Below, in pieces: positions 1-13,200 of a stretch of 64,000 nucleotides of DNA. Source of the stretch: Megamerina dolium (Eukaryota; Arthropoda; Insecta; Diptera; Megamerinidae); NCBI GenBank assembly GCA_963854835.1, contig OY978526.1, forward strand, positions 32,397,001 through 32,461,000, given 5' to 3'. Made by a program: the position numbers and the translations under genes. How positions within the stretch are numbered: position 1 is the stretch's first letter; the number at the start of each line of letters is the position of its first letter. The notes below the pieces were generated by a model. The model saw only the letters and a program-made list of their open reading frames with translations. It searched no databases and had not been told where the DNA came from.

Positions 1-2122
1 CTGCTCTAAGCACCTTCATTGTGTTGGCGAACTCCTCTAAGAAGGTTGTAATTAAGTTTGAAGGAAAAAATATTATGGTCGGTCATATATTTCGCTACTC
101 TAGGGGTAATTCCTGGGGAACTATAGGGCTTTTTTTTCGATTTTTAGTTTTTTATGGCCATTTTGAATAGGAGCTTCCTTAAGGGAAAGAAATGTTGGCG
201 AAGACAAATGACTGGGGGTTGGTCATACATGTTATGATGCGACGATTCCTGTTGAGGTATTTCGTTTGGAAATTTGAACTTTTGACACGCAATATGTGAG
301 CAAATATATATACTATTCACCACTTGTTCCAAAAAAAAAATGTAAGCGAGTCTAAATATGGTATATCTTTTTGGTTCCTTGAGAAAAAATCTTGAAATAA
401 TACACACTTTATATTTTTTGTTGAGTTAACCAGTTTAAAAATTTAATTTTTCAATTTCTATCTTTCGAAATTGGCTAATATTTTCCATCTTGTTCGAATT
501 TATCATACACAACGAACTATAACAAAAGCCCTGAGATGTTTAGCAAGAGAAAATTATAATAAAGTAACATGGGCAGATAAGGTTCTCAAATTTAACACTG
601 ACTATCGGCTGAAAACACAAATTATTTCACCATTATTTTTAACAAATAATCAGAAAAAAACTACTTACTGATATACAAATTTCTTTATGGGCACTATTAT
701 ACACAGTGACTTACCGAAAAGGATGACATATTGCTATATAACGTTCTACAGTAAATGCAGTTATAGTCAGTACTGTCGCATTGGCAGCAGTTTCTGAGAG
801 GACACTTTCTAGAATGCATAGTACATCAGTGAAGGGATACGATTCAGGATTCCATATATTGTACAGATCCTGTGGCATTCCTGTACAAAAAATGGAAAAA
901 TATCATTTCAATAAAGGTGTAAATTTATAATTAATGTAATTATCTAAAAAAAATTAAATAAGTAAATAAAATAAATTAATAACTAATTATCTAATATTCC
1001 TCAGATATAGATAAAGTGATTTAGCGACCATAGCTTTTGCATGGCCCTAATGTTAATCTAATGAATTCTTATATATATACAACTAAAGCAACATTTCTGT
1101 AACTTTCAAATGCATCAAAATAAGATATCTGAATAAAATAACTAGACTTGATTTAGTGTGTTTGCATTACATGCTAATTACAATTAATGCGAACTGAAAA
1201 TTTACTTATTTATTGTTTACAATGAGCAGCCAGTAATTAATAGAATAAAGCAATCGGCTATTAGTATAAAATGTGGCGGCTGAAATTTGTATTTTTTTCA
1301 TAGTAAAAATTAAACCACTAAAATTATATGTGGTAGTCGCGAGCTATAATTAACTCTACAAGGGGGAAATTCCATAGATTAAATTAAGAAAAACAGCAAA
1401 ATAATCAAATAGATTTAGGCACCTTGCTATCTTTTTTTATGTAAATAGAAACGTGCCGCAAAACCAGATGTAAAAATGTCACAAAAACAAAATAACTTTT
1501 ATTGAATGTTTTTATGAAGGAATGCTTCCCTAGTTCTCAAAAAACCACATGTAACCAAAGTAACAGTCTGAAATTACGCTGAAATCGCGTAAAGTAATTT
1601 ATTTAATATTTTCCTATTACTCTTAGTTGTTATAGCTACTACGTGGTTCACTTGTGATTGTACATTCGCCAATAGAGGAAATACGAGAATTAAACTTAGT
1701 ACCAACTTCTGATTCGTTCTGTGTTTTATGATTTCCTGGCGACAGACATTCGAGTCGACGATTATCAATCCAAAGATACATACTCGTACATTGTTTAACT
1801 CTCGTTGGAATGTTAGTACGAATAATATGAATGGCATGTTTAGAATTCGCGTTATTAATAAAAATGTACCAAGTTTACTAAGCAATTGCAAATTTGATGA
1901 CATTACGTTCTCCTCTACCGCTGCAAGTTCTATTGCTATCAGTTCAAATCTATTATATGTAAATCAAATCACGAAATGTACTACATAAACATCTCACATA
2001 CAATATGTAAGTGACTACTAATATCTCAAATCGAGCTATTAAGAAATTACTCGTTGATAGACTTGGGAATATTGTAATTCATTTATTATCATTTTAATTG
2101 TTTTTCTAATTATAATTGTTAC

Positions 2123-2153
<31 letters not shown>

Positions 2154-2444
2154 TTTATTAATTCTCCATCAAGGGTAAGTTGCATTATATATTGGGAATC
2201 TTAATCCTAAACATTATATATATTACGTACATTAGCATTTCTTAGCTAAAATTTAAAGTATTTCTAATCAAATGGCAAGTATCCAATATTATCGACTTTT
2301 GCATCAGGTCAATCGTCCATGGGGGAACTCCAAGTGATTTGATGTCGTCCTTCAGTTTTTGATTGGGATTATTTCGACTTCGGATAAATTCCACATCATT
2401 TTTATTTCCATTGCCAGCTCCACATACTTCGTCTTCTTTTCGCT

Positions 2445-2500
<56 letters not shown>

Positions 2501-3040
2501 CTATATTTATTACTATTGGAACGTTGGTTTTTTAATTTTCTCAGCCAAAATCACACATTGTTTGGATTGTCGTAGAGTTATTTGTGCAAAATGGTCTTAC
2601 GGCGGCTTGGGTAGACCAATTTGTACTTTGAATATCTAGGTAGCTATAAAAAGTGGGCTAACCATGCCCATCTTTTGCGAAGTACATAATTTTTAGAATC
2701 TTCATTTTTCAACATATTAACTGCCCCTTACGAGGGGTTTCAAAATTTATATGTCCCTTCTTCAGAAACAGGTACCCTCTTCGTAGGAATTGTGGGCTTT
2801 TCTAAAAAATGTTTGCCATCTAAAACTAAAAAAGTGTAATATTTTTGCTGTACAAATCAACTCATTGGAACTGGGAAATATTTTTTGTTTATTTCTTTTA
2901 TAAGAAATGTACCATTTTTGTAGAGTAGCGGACATCACTAGAAAAATGCTGTCATTTAGAAGGGTAACATTTTTTTAAGAAAAATAAAAACAAGAGTTTT
3001 CGCCAAACGTATGTTTTACGTTAGGTAATCAGACTTGTAT
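1..3040. other. Non-coding stretch with ATT/TTA microsatellites
   Basis: No reading frame here has family motifs or coding-like composition. The sequence is AT-rich. Simple ATT/TTA trinucleotide runs occur around 2121-2157 and 2446-2500; the longer run produces a spurious poly-isoleucine frame. This could be intergenic DNA or a long intron of the minus-strand receptor gene that starts at 8591. Confidence 0.6.
2446..2500. repeat. (TTA)n trinucleotide microsatellite
   Basis: About 55 bp of uninterrupted TTA repeat. A shorter, less perfect run of the same motif lies at 2121-2157. Confidence 0.9.
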
Positions 3041-3059
3041 CAGACGTTTTGGTGATGTC

Positions 3060-3300
3060 GATTAGTTTCCATTTGACTACATTCACCCTTTTTTGTGGGG
3101 TGCCGTGAAATATCGATGTTATGTGGGCAAAGAAGAAGCGATCCGGGTTCCTCAGGCAAATACCACTCGAAACATTCGTACATTAGTCACGGAATACGTT
3201 AAACAAGTTTTGTAAAATTGGGTTAACAGGATGCGCTATCCTGAAGTCAGACGAGGTAACCGCACAAATGAAATCGTGTTCCATAAACAATAGCAATGTT
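3060..3300 (+). pseudogene. Decayed transposase C-terminal remnant
   Basis: Plus-strand translation gives fragments resembling the end of an insect DDE transposase: a segment like FLWGAVKYRCYV near 3085-3125, then a basic stretch and NEIVFHK near 3267-3290. This matches the common tail pattern (F-LWG-K-VY ... R-NDIIF). Stops and frame changes interrupt it. I recognise the pattern from memory only and cannot name the family. A second remnant with a comparable tail lies near 50.7 kb. Confidence 0.4.
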
Positions 3301-3426
3301 TTATATTTCCAATATACCCATAATATAACGCCAAAAATTGTTTGTTCATTTCATTTTATTTTATGCAGTGATAAGAGTCATCAGCTGAATAAATGAAATC
3401 ATTCACTTAAGCAGAAAATACCATAA

Positions 3427-3654
3427 TTGATTAAGCAAATAAGTGTATCCCACCAAGATAATGAGAGACCTCATACAAGTTTAGTAACTCCCCAAAAGTT
3501 TGCACATAGTATTGTATGGAATGCACTACTACTTTCACGATATTCTCCAAACCTGGCGTCTTCAGTTGATTACTTTGTCCGGTCTCTACACAATTTTGAA
3601 GCTGTCAAAACCTTTACGTCGAATGAGGACGTCAAACTTAATTGGATCAAATAG
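3427..3654 (+). pseudogene. Mariner-like transposase fragment
   Basis: The frame reads SHQDNERPHTSLVTPQK, then SRYSPNLASSVDYFVRSLHN, then a ...F-S-ED-K... end. This is the catalytic-core signature of mariner (DD34D) transposases: HQDNARPH, the PYSPDLAPSDYHLFRSL block and the terminal region. Only about 75 codons survive and the N-terminal two-thirds is missing. Changes inside the otherwise invariant SPDLAPSDYH block indicate an old, inactive copy. Confidence 0.7.
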
Positions 3655-3659
3655 CAAAA

Positions 3660-6440
3660 AATATTGGGGAAAAAATGGAGAATTTATGTATAATTCAATA
3701 CAACATTTATACAATATAAGTAGACAATCGTCTTACATTTTCATCAAAATCAAAATTACTTTACGAACAACCCTATATTTCGTATGTTATTTATTTTTTT
3801 TTTATAATAAAATGTAAAATGACTATGGATATGAAGTTAGTTATACTTTTTTAAAATAATTAATAAAATAACAAGAATTTAAAATTTGGTTGCACAGAAG
3901 TTATTTCGACAGCATAAAAAGGTGTCAACGCAGCATTTTTAAATTAATTTTCATAAGGATTAAAATTGAAAATTGACAGATGCGTACTTTTGCAGACACC
4001 TGCTTCTTTTTTGCTGACGTCCATTTAAATCATACAAATAGGGCATTTTGCGTTAAGTTGTCATACGGGGTAAATTGGTAACCAACAATTTCTGAACGCT
4101 ACAGTAATAGTAGTGGGCTGTAGTATATACCATATTATTTATATTATAAGTTTAATTTTCATTATACCACATGAAGAAGGTAACAGGCACCTCTGCAAAA
4201 ATAACACTGCCAATTCCAATGAAAATTTATCTTTCCAAATTTACATTAGGCTCTGTACAGTGGGTGTTTTTGATTAAGATAAAACTGGACATGACTTCAT
4301 TTATTATTACCTTTCTTAATAGTGAAGAGCCTTTTTATATTTTGTATATGGAAGGAAAATAATACGTATCACCATTTATCAAAGTGGTAATAGTGAGGCA
4401 AGTTGACACGCACAATGTGACCTAAGTTGGGAGTAAGAGATTTTCTTCACTTTCTTTTTATATAGAATAGTTAGGGGATTCACAAAGTGTTATCACTTGT
4501 CATAATATTATAAAATATCAGAAAATTGTTGTTGCTATTTTCCATACAAAATACACGACATAACGCAATACAACTGTGAATGCTATGTTTTTGGCTTTTT
4601 GCAACTGTTGTGTATTTTAATAGTGCGCACAATTATGAGGGTGTGATTACAAGTGTAGTACTCTTTCAACTTATAGGATAGGATATTGCTAATTTGTCGT
4701 AACTAAATTTGACAACTGTTTTGCAATGTATTTGATTAATATCAGCACTAGAATATATTAGCAACATTTCAATTATTTTTAATTAATCCTTTTTATCGCT
4801 CGATCCCTTTTTCCATTTTCCTGTTTGCCTTTTAGAGATGGAACTTCTTTTTGTAAATCTCAATGACAAATGGCAAACTTCAACACTGCTTTATATCCAT
4901 AATAAACAGTTAAGCGGAGATTAATATCGCCGCTTAGCTTTCAATACAAATTGTATACAAGCGTAAAACAACCCGTCTTTTATGGCAACTTTATGAGACC
5001 TTGTGATCGATAGATCGATTATATGTTTAGTTCTCGCAAATAAAACACAAAATTATTTAGTTTATTAACATTTTATTTTGCAGGTCTAATAGGAATATGT
5101 AGCTTCCACTTTACATACATATTTCATTGCTTCTGAATCGAATTTTTGCATTACTAATAACAATTTCTGTTATAGGCCTTAACGAAATATGTCGTTTTCA
5201 CTTTATTTTATTGGTCATTAATCGAATTTTTGCATTATTAATTAATTTCAACATCAAGTGTTACTATAAGGATGAGAATCGTGTGGCTAATAGTCATAGT
5301 TTGAGAGGAATTGTAATAAATTGGTGATATGAGTTACAAATGCATCACAGTTTGCGATTACAGTTAAAGCCTTTATGATATACATATACGTTTATATATA
5401 TATTTCTACATTTGTATTATATTAAAAAGCGCAAAGTGTCACTCATTATAAAGAAGATAGATTGTGTGAAATAAATAATCATTTATAATAATTATGAGAG
5501 AATTGTGAAATTCAGACATTCACAACATTCTTCACATCATATTAATTAGACAGTAGCACAACATTTGTGGGTGATTTGAACTGAGGATGTAAGACGTAAA
5601 CCCATATAAACCCAGTGGAATGACATTTGGATATCATATGTGACTAAGGTTCTGATAATAGCATTTATTGCGATACTGGTATCCCAAGCACCGAACCATC
5701 ACCCTCGAAAAAGATTACAAAATTATTTCTAGTGAAATTTTATTGTGCATATTTCGCTCCGATATGAATTTTTATCATATTTTCCCACTTGTCAGGCATA
5801 AAATTGCAAATTTAATATGGCCATGAAAAAAATTTGGCCATATAATGTACAAAGTTTTGGAGGTTTTACTATATGATTTCGCCCACAGACAATGACCCTG
5901 AAAGTGTGTTTCATTGTCTTATATATATTTTTTATAGCAATCTGGCAGTAGGGCAGCAATTGTAATAGATGAAAATAACACTATCGAACAACCACACTCA
6001 CCCCAATGGCAAGGACATTATTAATAATTATAATGTATTTCTATTTTTATATATTACGAGTACAAATCAAAATACACAAAATAACAAATAAAAAAACCAA
6101 TTATTTTTATTAAACATATACAACGCAAAATAAAACAAACACATTACAATCAATTTACCATTCAAACATCATCTATCACATACAACCCACTCGTAACTGA
6201 TCGAGAGATTTGTTTACATTCTTTGACTTTTGCTAAATTTCAAGCGTGAAGTGCTAAAAAAATCGCTTAAATCTGAAGATTGAATCGCTCGCTCCAATTG
6301 TATTTACAGTACATTATTAATGCTTTCTTTTTTTTTTTTGGTTTGTATTATTCAGAATCTTTTCAATGTGTATATAGGATACGGCTAGCTAGTATTTACA
6401 TAAATAAATATATTGAAAATGTAATAATACAAAGTGATAT
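3660..6440. other. Non-coding stretch, small tandem duplication
   Basis: No gene recognised. Around 5090-5255 a segment of about 75-90 bp appears twice in tandem with divergence: 'cgaatttttgcatta' occurs at about 5138 and 5221, each preceded by a similar 'aatatgt...ttccactttac/ttttcacttta' block. The rest is AT-rich without visible structure. Confidence 0.5.
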
Positions 6441-6459
6441 CAGAATATGTCTGTCTTAT

Positions 6460-6824
6460 AAAAATAAAATAAAAATAAATATGTGGCCACATAAAGCCCC
6501 AAAGGGCTCATTGGCCGAGCTTCTCTTCCATTACTGTGTGCGTCTTAAATTTTGGACAATATTAGAAGGGACCTACTTATTTTAGCCGGTTCCGAACGGC
6601 AGAACACTTGTGACATCACTTTTTCTGAGCTTTGTCACAAAGTTCTTTAAGAAGCTTTTTCATGGCAAGTTGTTACTGTCGGAAGAATTGCCAATTGCTT
6701 GCCGACAGGTGGGTACCGTTCGAAAGAAAAATCTTATCGATATTAAATTTGTTATGCATCAGCCGGGGATTGAACCACCGACCTACAGATCAGAAGGCGA
6801 ACACACTAACCACTGAGCTACGGC
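6460..6824 (-). mobile_element. tRNA-derived SINE, full-length copy
   Basis: On the minus strand the element begins at 6824 with a tRNA-like head. It contains an A-box match (TAGCTCAGTGG) and a B-box-like GGTTCAATCCC, as expected for a polymerase III promoter. A body of about 290 bp and an A/T-rich tail follow. It is bounded by a 14-bp target-site duplication TATGTCTGTCTTAT at 6446-6459 and 6825-6838, which shows retroposition. A second copy of very similar length and sequence lies at 21894-22247. Confidence 0.85.
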
Positions 6825-6838
6825 TATGTCTGTCTTAT

Positions 6839-8099
6839 GTGATTGTCAAAAAATGAATATTATTTTGCCATTTCAGCACTATTTTATTTACATAGAAAAT
6901 AACTTACAAATATAGGAAAACATGAAGAAAAAATTACAATTTAACGTTTCTTAGGTAACGAGCCATTTATTCCGGCCCTTATTATACATATAGAGAACAA
7001 TAATACAAGCGATGTATTGGTACGTTTTGAATAATCGCTTGTATTTCACGTCGAGACCAAACTTTTCAATGAATACGCATGTTCTCTTACTCCCCTAAAA
7101 TGGAGGTTATTGAATGACTTACGCTCCACTGCATCCAGCTTCAAATGAGCTATTTTTACCCAAATAGACTACGAGTGAAAGTGTTCTTCTTTTCCTTGAA
7201 TCATTATTTTAAATATTTATAAAGAAATATGATGCCAAGTTACCCAACAATCCCCTACATGCCTACCTTCAATTGTATTGGCATATGAACCTATTTACAA
7301 TACATATTGTAAATACAAAGTTACATACGAGTATGTATGCGGTTGTAAGTAAATACTTGCGTATGCTTATTCTTCCTACGCATGTTAAGTCTTCCCGGTG
7401 GAGGCATATGTATTATACATATGTATTTCTAGTCAAGCGTGCAACATTGTAATTGATTCCTTTCAAATGGAGCAATGGGGACCAATTTATAAGTGCTTGT
7501 GTTTCACTTTCACCAAAGTATCAATATGAAATCATATTAATTTTTTTTTTTCGTTAACACATGTTCTGTGTCGCTCATACGTAGTACTTGTGCATGACGA
7601 AAAAATAACCAAGCCCAATATTCATATATTGTATATGTGTAGTATATGGTATATTCATTCATAGACATGCGAGCATGATGTTGAATTCCACCCGCTTCAA
7701 ATTGTGCATTTAGTCGAACATGAGTTACTTCGATAGAGCGAGGTCGAGACAGTTCATTGTTTGGATTAGCGATAAGAACATTGCAATTTAAGTGTCTGGC
7801 GTTTTTATTACATCTTCATTGTATCTATGTACATATACATATGTACCGATACTTGTATAGAAAATATCTTGTATTTGGAATTGTCTAGCATAATTGGTGT
7901 TAGTTGATTTGAACTTTTAAGGATTATCCTACCAAACCTTCTTCGTTGTCAAAACGCCTTCAAAACGATTCACATTGACTCGAGTGAAATGTACTACTTA
8001 GCAATTTATGAGATAAGATGTTTTTTAAGCAAATAAACACACTTGTTCTTTCATCCTTCAGTTCTCAAGCATATTCATTCATTCATAAAGTTGAATTCT
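6839..8099. other. Non-coding stretch downstream of receptor exon 1
   Basis: No gene recognised. Given the strand of the receptor exon at 8156-8591 and its donor site at 8155, this is presumably the start of that gene's intron. Palindromic ACATATGTACATAT-like words occur here and elsewhere in the window. Confidence 0.5.
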
Positions 8100-8120
8100 T
8101 TATGAGAACGCCATATAGTA

Positions 8121-8138
8121 CACACACACACACACACA
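8121..8138. repeat. (CA)n microsatellite in receptor intron
   Basis: A run of CA dinucleotides starts only about 17 bp past the splice donor of the receptor exon at 8155. Confidence 0.8.
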
Positions 8139-8155
8139 TTCATTCGCACACTTAC

Positions 8156-8591
8156 CAGACAACAGTAAAATTAAATCGGATACTGCCAAGTTAAAGAGAT
8201 AAAAGTTCGTTGCGGTATGCATGAATTTGTTGCGTGAGATGACAATGCATGTTATCAAATTGCCGAGTACACCAGCGACGAATATCAGCGAATAGCATAT
8301 AGTTAGAATGGCAAGTAGCGACATATGTTCACGTTGATGATGAAGCGATGTGCTGTGTGCGGTGACCAATAGATTTGTCAAATTATCCATAGAAATGTTG
8401 AGTGTTTGGCTTATGTTCCGTACAAATAGTTCATTCTGAAGCAGTTGATCAAGCGGTAGGGTAGTAATATCTAAAGTTTTCATTGCAGCCGCCGAAACGT
8501 CATATTCGCCTTTATTTTCTCCAAACTCACATTTAGGACTAGATAATAACAATGTAATGGATGATTGATTACCACCAGTAATATCGACCAT
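8156..8591 (-). CDS. Pyrokinin / neuromedin-U-type receptor, first coding exon (partial)
   Basis: This is a rhodopsin-class neuropeptide GPCR exon of 145 codons plus one base, starting at an ATG (8591-8589) and ending at a GTAAGT donor at 8155. It encodes a long extracellular N-terminus with N-glycosylation sequons (N8, N59, N65, N70). TM1 spans about 92-117 and contains [12 protein letters not shown]. The first intracellular loop is [13 protein letters not shown], and TM2 begins with [15 protein letters not shown]. The [16 protein letters not shown] block is characteristic of insect pyrokinin and capa receptors, which couple peptides ending in PRL/PRV-amide to calcium signalling. The remaining exons (TM3-TM7) should lie at lower coordinates but are not seen in 1-8155, so they fall outside the window. 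Whether it is the PK1-R, PK2-R or capa-receptor orthologue cannot be decided from this exon. I favour pyrokinin receptor over capa receptor because of [14 protein letters not shown]. Confidence 0.87.
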
Positions 8592-8984
8592 TATTGTGCT
8601 ATACTATTTAGTTTAATTTATTATATTTAATATATGTAAAATTAGCCATTTCTTGTCTTTAATCCACACTTTTATTATGTGTAAAATGTTTGTAAGTTTA
8701 AATCTGAAAATAAAAACATATATCTGCATAAGTATTGTAAAGTTTAATTGCGATTATTATTCAGATTACATATGTGTGCATATAATATTTTTTCTTTAAA
8801 TGCGCCCCGTATTTGAGCAATAATTCGTTAGTTTTTCACATCAATTTATGTAGTTTTACCCCATTGGCTAGTTTAACCCTACTTCCCTGAAGTATCATTT
8901 TAATACCATTTTTATATTCATTTCGGACAGATGTGTGTAAACATTTGAAAGAATGTCCGGAGATATAGAAAATATATTTTCCAT

Positions 8985-10210
8985 CCGTCCATCTGTCCGT
9001 GACCTGTCTGGTTCGCACAATAACTTGAGCTATTTTGATGAAATTTGGTATAAGTCACCTATGTTCCAAGGGTACGGAGGGTATTGGTAATGGGTAATGA
9101 TCGTTCAGCTGCCACGCCCACACCGAGCATTAAAGGCAACTAACCTCGGAATTTTCAAAATCTTTTACTCAGGGCGATCCACGGCTACTTTTTATAGCAA
9201 CTCCCATGCAAAGTGCCTGCCGATAATTGACTCAGCTTAATATTGTAGTCGAAAATAAGCTGGAATAAAATCAGCAAGCCACGCACATTTCTTTATGTGA
9301 TTCCCATACAAAGACTAGAAAATTAAAATAATTTGTTTAACCATCGTAACTTACAAACTATTCAACGTAGAACAAGCATATTTAAGTTGTGGATTAGTAC
9401 TGTAAGGATAACTAGATATATAAGAAATGGGCGAGCCAGACCCACTATTTATAGTAGCCCCCAATACAAAATGATTGAATTTCTTTGAAATTTAAATCGC
9501 TGTAACTTCAGCAGTTTTTTTACCTAGTTTTTACCATAATTGACACTTATATTAATAGGGTAGTCGGAAATAATCTGGTATAAAATCAGAAAGACACGCC
9601 CACTTCTTAATGGAACTCCCAGACACAGTTGCGGAAATTAAAAAAGAACTTAGACCGCTATAACTTACGAACTATTCAACGTAGGATAACCAAATTTAAG
9701 GATAACCATAATTACGATATAGGAAAGGCAGGCCCACTGTTCATGGTAGTTCCCATACAAAATGTCTTAATTTCTTTTATACTATATTTAAACCATTGTA
9801 ACTTTGGCAGTTTTTTGCCTAGAGCAATCACAATTAACATTTAGATTAATGTCATAGTCTGAAAGAATGTGGCATGAAAGCAGCATGCCACGCCCACTTC
9901 TTAACGGGACTACCATACAAAGTTGCGAAAATTAAAAAATAATGTGTGTGGATGTGGATTAGTATTGCAAAGGTAATTAGATATACAAGAAAGAGATCAG
10001 CTACGTTTACTTTTTATACAGCTCAAAGACTAAGCCTCGCAATTATCTTAAACTTTAAAAATCACATAATTTAGAAATTACTTCCGCCTAAGTTAATCAT
10101 ACTTCAGGTGAAGATTAGTATTATATGCAGAAATTGTTGCTTAAAAACTGGTGGGCCACGCCTAATTCTTAATGCAGCTCCTATAAAAAGTAGTAGAAAT
10201 AAAAGAAAAA
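8985..10210. repeat. Dispersed repeat with ~300-bp internal tandem units
   Basis: The region opens with a 'ccgtccatctgtccgtgacctgtctgg' type block. About three diverged units of roughly 300 bp follow (about 9240, 9545 and 9846 onward). Each carries the words 'acgcccacttctta', 'taacttacgaactattcaacgtag', 'ataactagatatacaagaa' and 'tagcccccatacaaaatg'. A related copy occurs at about 37560-38320, inside another element. The 'CCGTCTGTCC... GAAATTTGGTAT' pattern resembles a very common dispersed repeat of fly genomes. No coding capacity is seen. Confidence 0.65.
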
Positions 10211-10249
10211 TGATATGATATGCGAGCAAACTTTTTATATAAATATCTA

Positions 10250-13200
10250 CATGTCGGCCCCAGCCGACTCTAAGTAATTTTTGATACTATGTATCATAAC
10301 TTTGTCACTCTTGTCGCAAAATGTGATGCATGAACCATTTGCCAAAAATTTAATTTGTGTTCAGAATGCAAAAATCAAAAATAATAAATATTCGGATTTT
10401 TAATTTAAGTTTAAATATTGTTTTCTTTACTTTTCCTTCGAAAGAGAATAGAACAGAGCAATGAGTCTCTCGTTTGAAACAGAGAATTAGGGTTAATACT
10501 TAGAACTGTGGCACTAAATTGGGCCATTCTCCGAGATTTCAAAAACAACGCATATGGCAAATAGTATTTATACCTAATATGAAGACATTTCATCATCATG
10601 TAAAGGACAATATATATAAAAAAAAATAAAACAGCAACAGGAAAACTCGTATTCATGGTATTTTGGGTTGAAATGTCTTTAAAAAAAATTATCAAAACCC
10701 ATTTTCGGAAAGGATTGAAAATTTCACATTGCTTTCTTCAGACAATAGTAGTTGAAATAATCCTAAGATCACGAAAAATATCAACGATATATCATTTTCA
10801 ATTCAATCAAAACAAAACGGACCAATTAGAGCATGGCTTAGTAAATATTATATATGTAAATAACAACATATACAAGAGTAATTTGCGCTAGAAGCTCGGA
10901 AGAACCTTGTCTAAGCTATACTTTCAGTATTGTTGTACGCGTTAACCGAGCCAGAATGGCAAAAGTCGTGTAACATTACACTTTTTATAAGCTCTCAAAT
11001 GCTTTTTGATCAAAAATGGTTAGTATTAGTTCGAAGCAACGACAATATTATACTTCAAAATCAAAGTGATATTCGTCATTTTATTTTGACAACTAAATTA
11101 GTGGCGAAAATAAATCAAAAGTTGTTATACATTAAATTTAACTACTATTTAAATTATAAATTTTTATTGACTGTAGGTCAACTAAGATCTTTAATACATA
11201 TATGTATGTGGTATATGTATTGTACTTTACATTGATGCTCGGGAACTGTATTACATTTTATATTACATTATTTTTTATATGACCATCATTACATGAGACA
11301 TTCACATAAATAACAATTCAACAAACGTGCCGGTATTACTCCATAAGTCTTTAGCTATAAAACAATTAATTTAATGCTTTTTTTTATGAAATTGTTTGTG
11401 TGTTAATAAGAATAAATACTTGGTGGAATCGAAATTAATGCTTTTTAAATGAATTTTAAATCCGGAATAGGAGTAAATATGTAATTGCGCAATACATTAT
11501 GAATACGCTGCATTGGCTTGCCACTAACTTCGGTTAATGTAAATACTCGTATGTAATATAATTTTAACGTTTATGTAAAATGTCGAATACTTATGTAAAT
11601 GTAATGAATTTATATGTATAGCATAAACATTGTCTGAAAAGAATTTATGTATATTTATACGTACATTATAAACATATGTATAAATATTATGTATACATAA
11701 GTCAGTGCATATATAAATATTATATGATATATGGTATATGGTACTACGTACTATTGATATGTATAACCTACATGTAATTTAAGTATTACAAACACTACAC
11801 TAACCCATTTGCAACCATAACTAGTGACAGAAGTGGTCCACTGGATCATTCTATATATATAAGTCTGTATGTATCAAAGTCCGGGGCGAGTAAATAAAAA
11901 TGTAGTCACGAAAGCATCGCCGAGTACGATGCGGACGAATACGATATAATAACTGTAAATTTGGCAACGTCTTATGAAGTATAGTAAATATCGTATGCAT
12001 AAAAACGAGTCATGTTCTATGGTACTCATTGCTTGTTCTCATTTCCACAGGAAAATTCGTGCTTTGACAACCTCAAATTCGACGCATAACGCTCATGGCA
12101 ATTATTGATCGTGACGTAGCAAGTAGTAGTCACGATGTAACGATAATTACTCATAATTACTCTAAATATATCGAGGTATCGTAAGCATGAGTATTTATAT
12201 TCGACTCGTGCGATGCAATAGTTAGACCAAGAATCAGATCTATAGTTTTTTTTTCATTCTCTCTCTAGCAACTAGTGCAAAAATCATTTGGAAAGGAATT
12301 GGCCTCAGGACAACGTTGTATAACTAGAATATGATTTTTGGATTTATACCACATCTTTTGCATATCACTTTCTTACAGGAGTGGAGTGCAACTGTTGCTT
12401 TTAGCATCCATTCCTACATATTGGGCTCCAACTAAGATCTCTATCTCAAGTAAGTCTTAAATATTTTTCTCGACGAATTTTAGGCTGTTGCCTAATATAC
12501 CTATATTATTATATGCAATTACTTCCTGATGTCACAACTTCCATGTCATTTGCATATATTATAGCTGTGCAGCTTTTCTCTTCCAGCGGGGTTGTTTGTG
12601 TTAAAGTGTTAAAAGGGATCTACTTATATTAGCTGATTCCGAACGGCAGAAAGAGAAAGAAGAAAGAAAAAGCTTTTCAATAATAAAGTTATGTTTCAGC
12701 CATGATATTTTGGCTCAAAATTGTTGGTACATTTTGGTTAAAATGGATTTAAGAATCATTCTCGTTTTTCGGTTTCGATGGATACTTATTTATTTATTTA
12801 TTTTTTTGTTTTCATGAAACGAACTGACATTTGCAATGCAATTCATAAAATACCTACTATATAGATTCTGTCAGATTATAAACCAATGGCTATTATTTAT
12901 TGTACCTATGTGTATTATTATAAAACTATAAGATATTAAATCTCATATCAAAGAAATTATGCTGGTAATGTTCTCTTCAATCGCATGTTGATAAGTAATA
13001 GGATTTCGTAATATATCGTTGTTTGAATCTTGCTGAAGTTGATATGTTGATTGGCAGTGTAATTTTGTGGCAACATTTAATAATCGCTTAAGTTGAGTTA
13101 GGAATTTAGTTATAAGGATCATCATGTCAGGCCTATTTCGCACATATTGCGCGAACTTTTTGTAAATATCGGATTTAGGAGTTTGCAAGAAACACAAAGC

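Noticed and set aside
2363..2575. Open frame with a long poly-isoleucine run
   Set aside because: Produced by the TTA/ATT microsatellite; no conserved flanks.
10411..11235. Several frames of 80-100 codons
   Set aside because: AT-rich chance frames on both strands without motifs, splice context or similarity I recognise.
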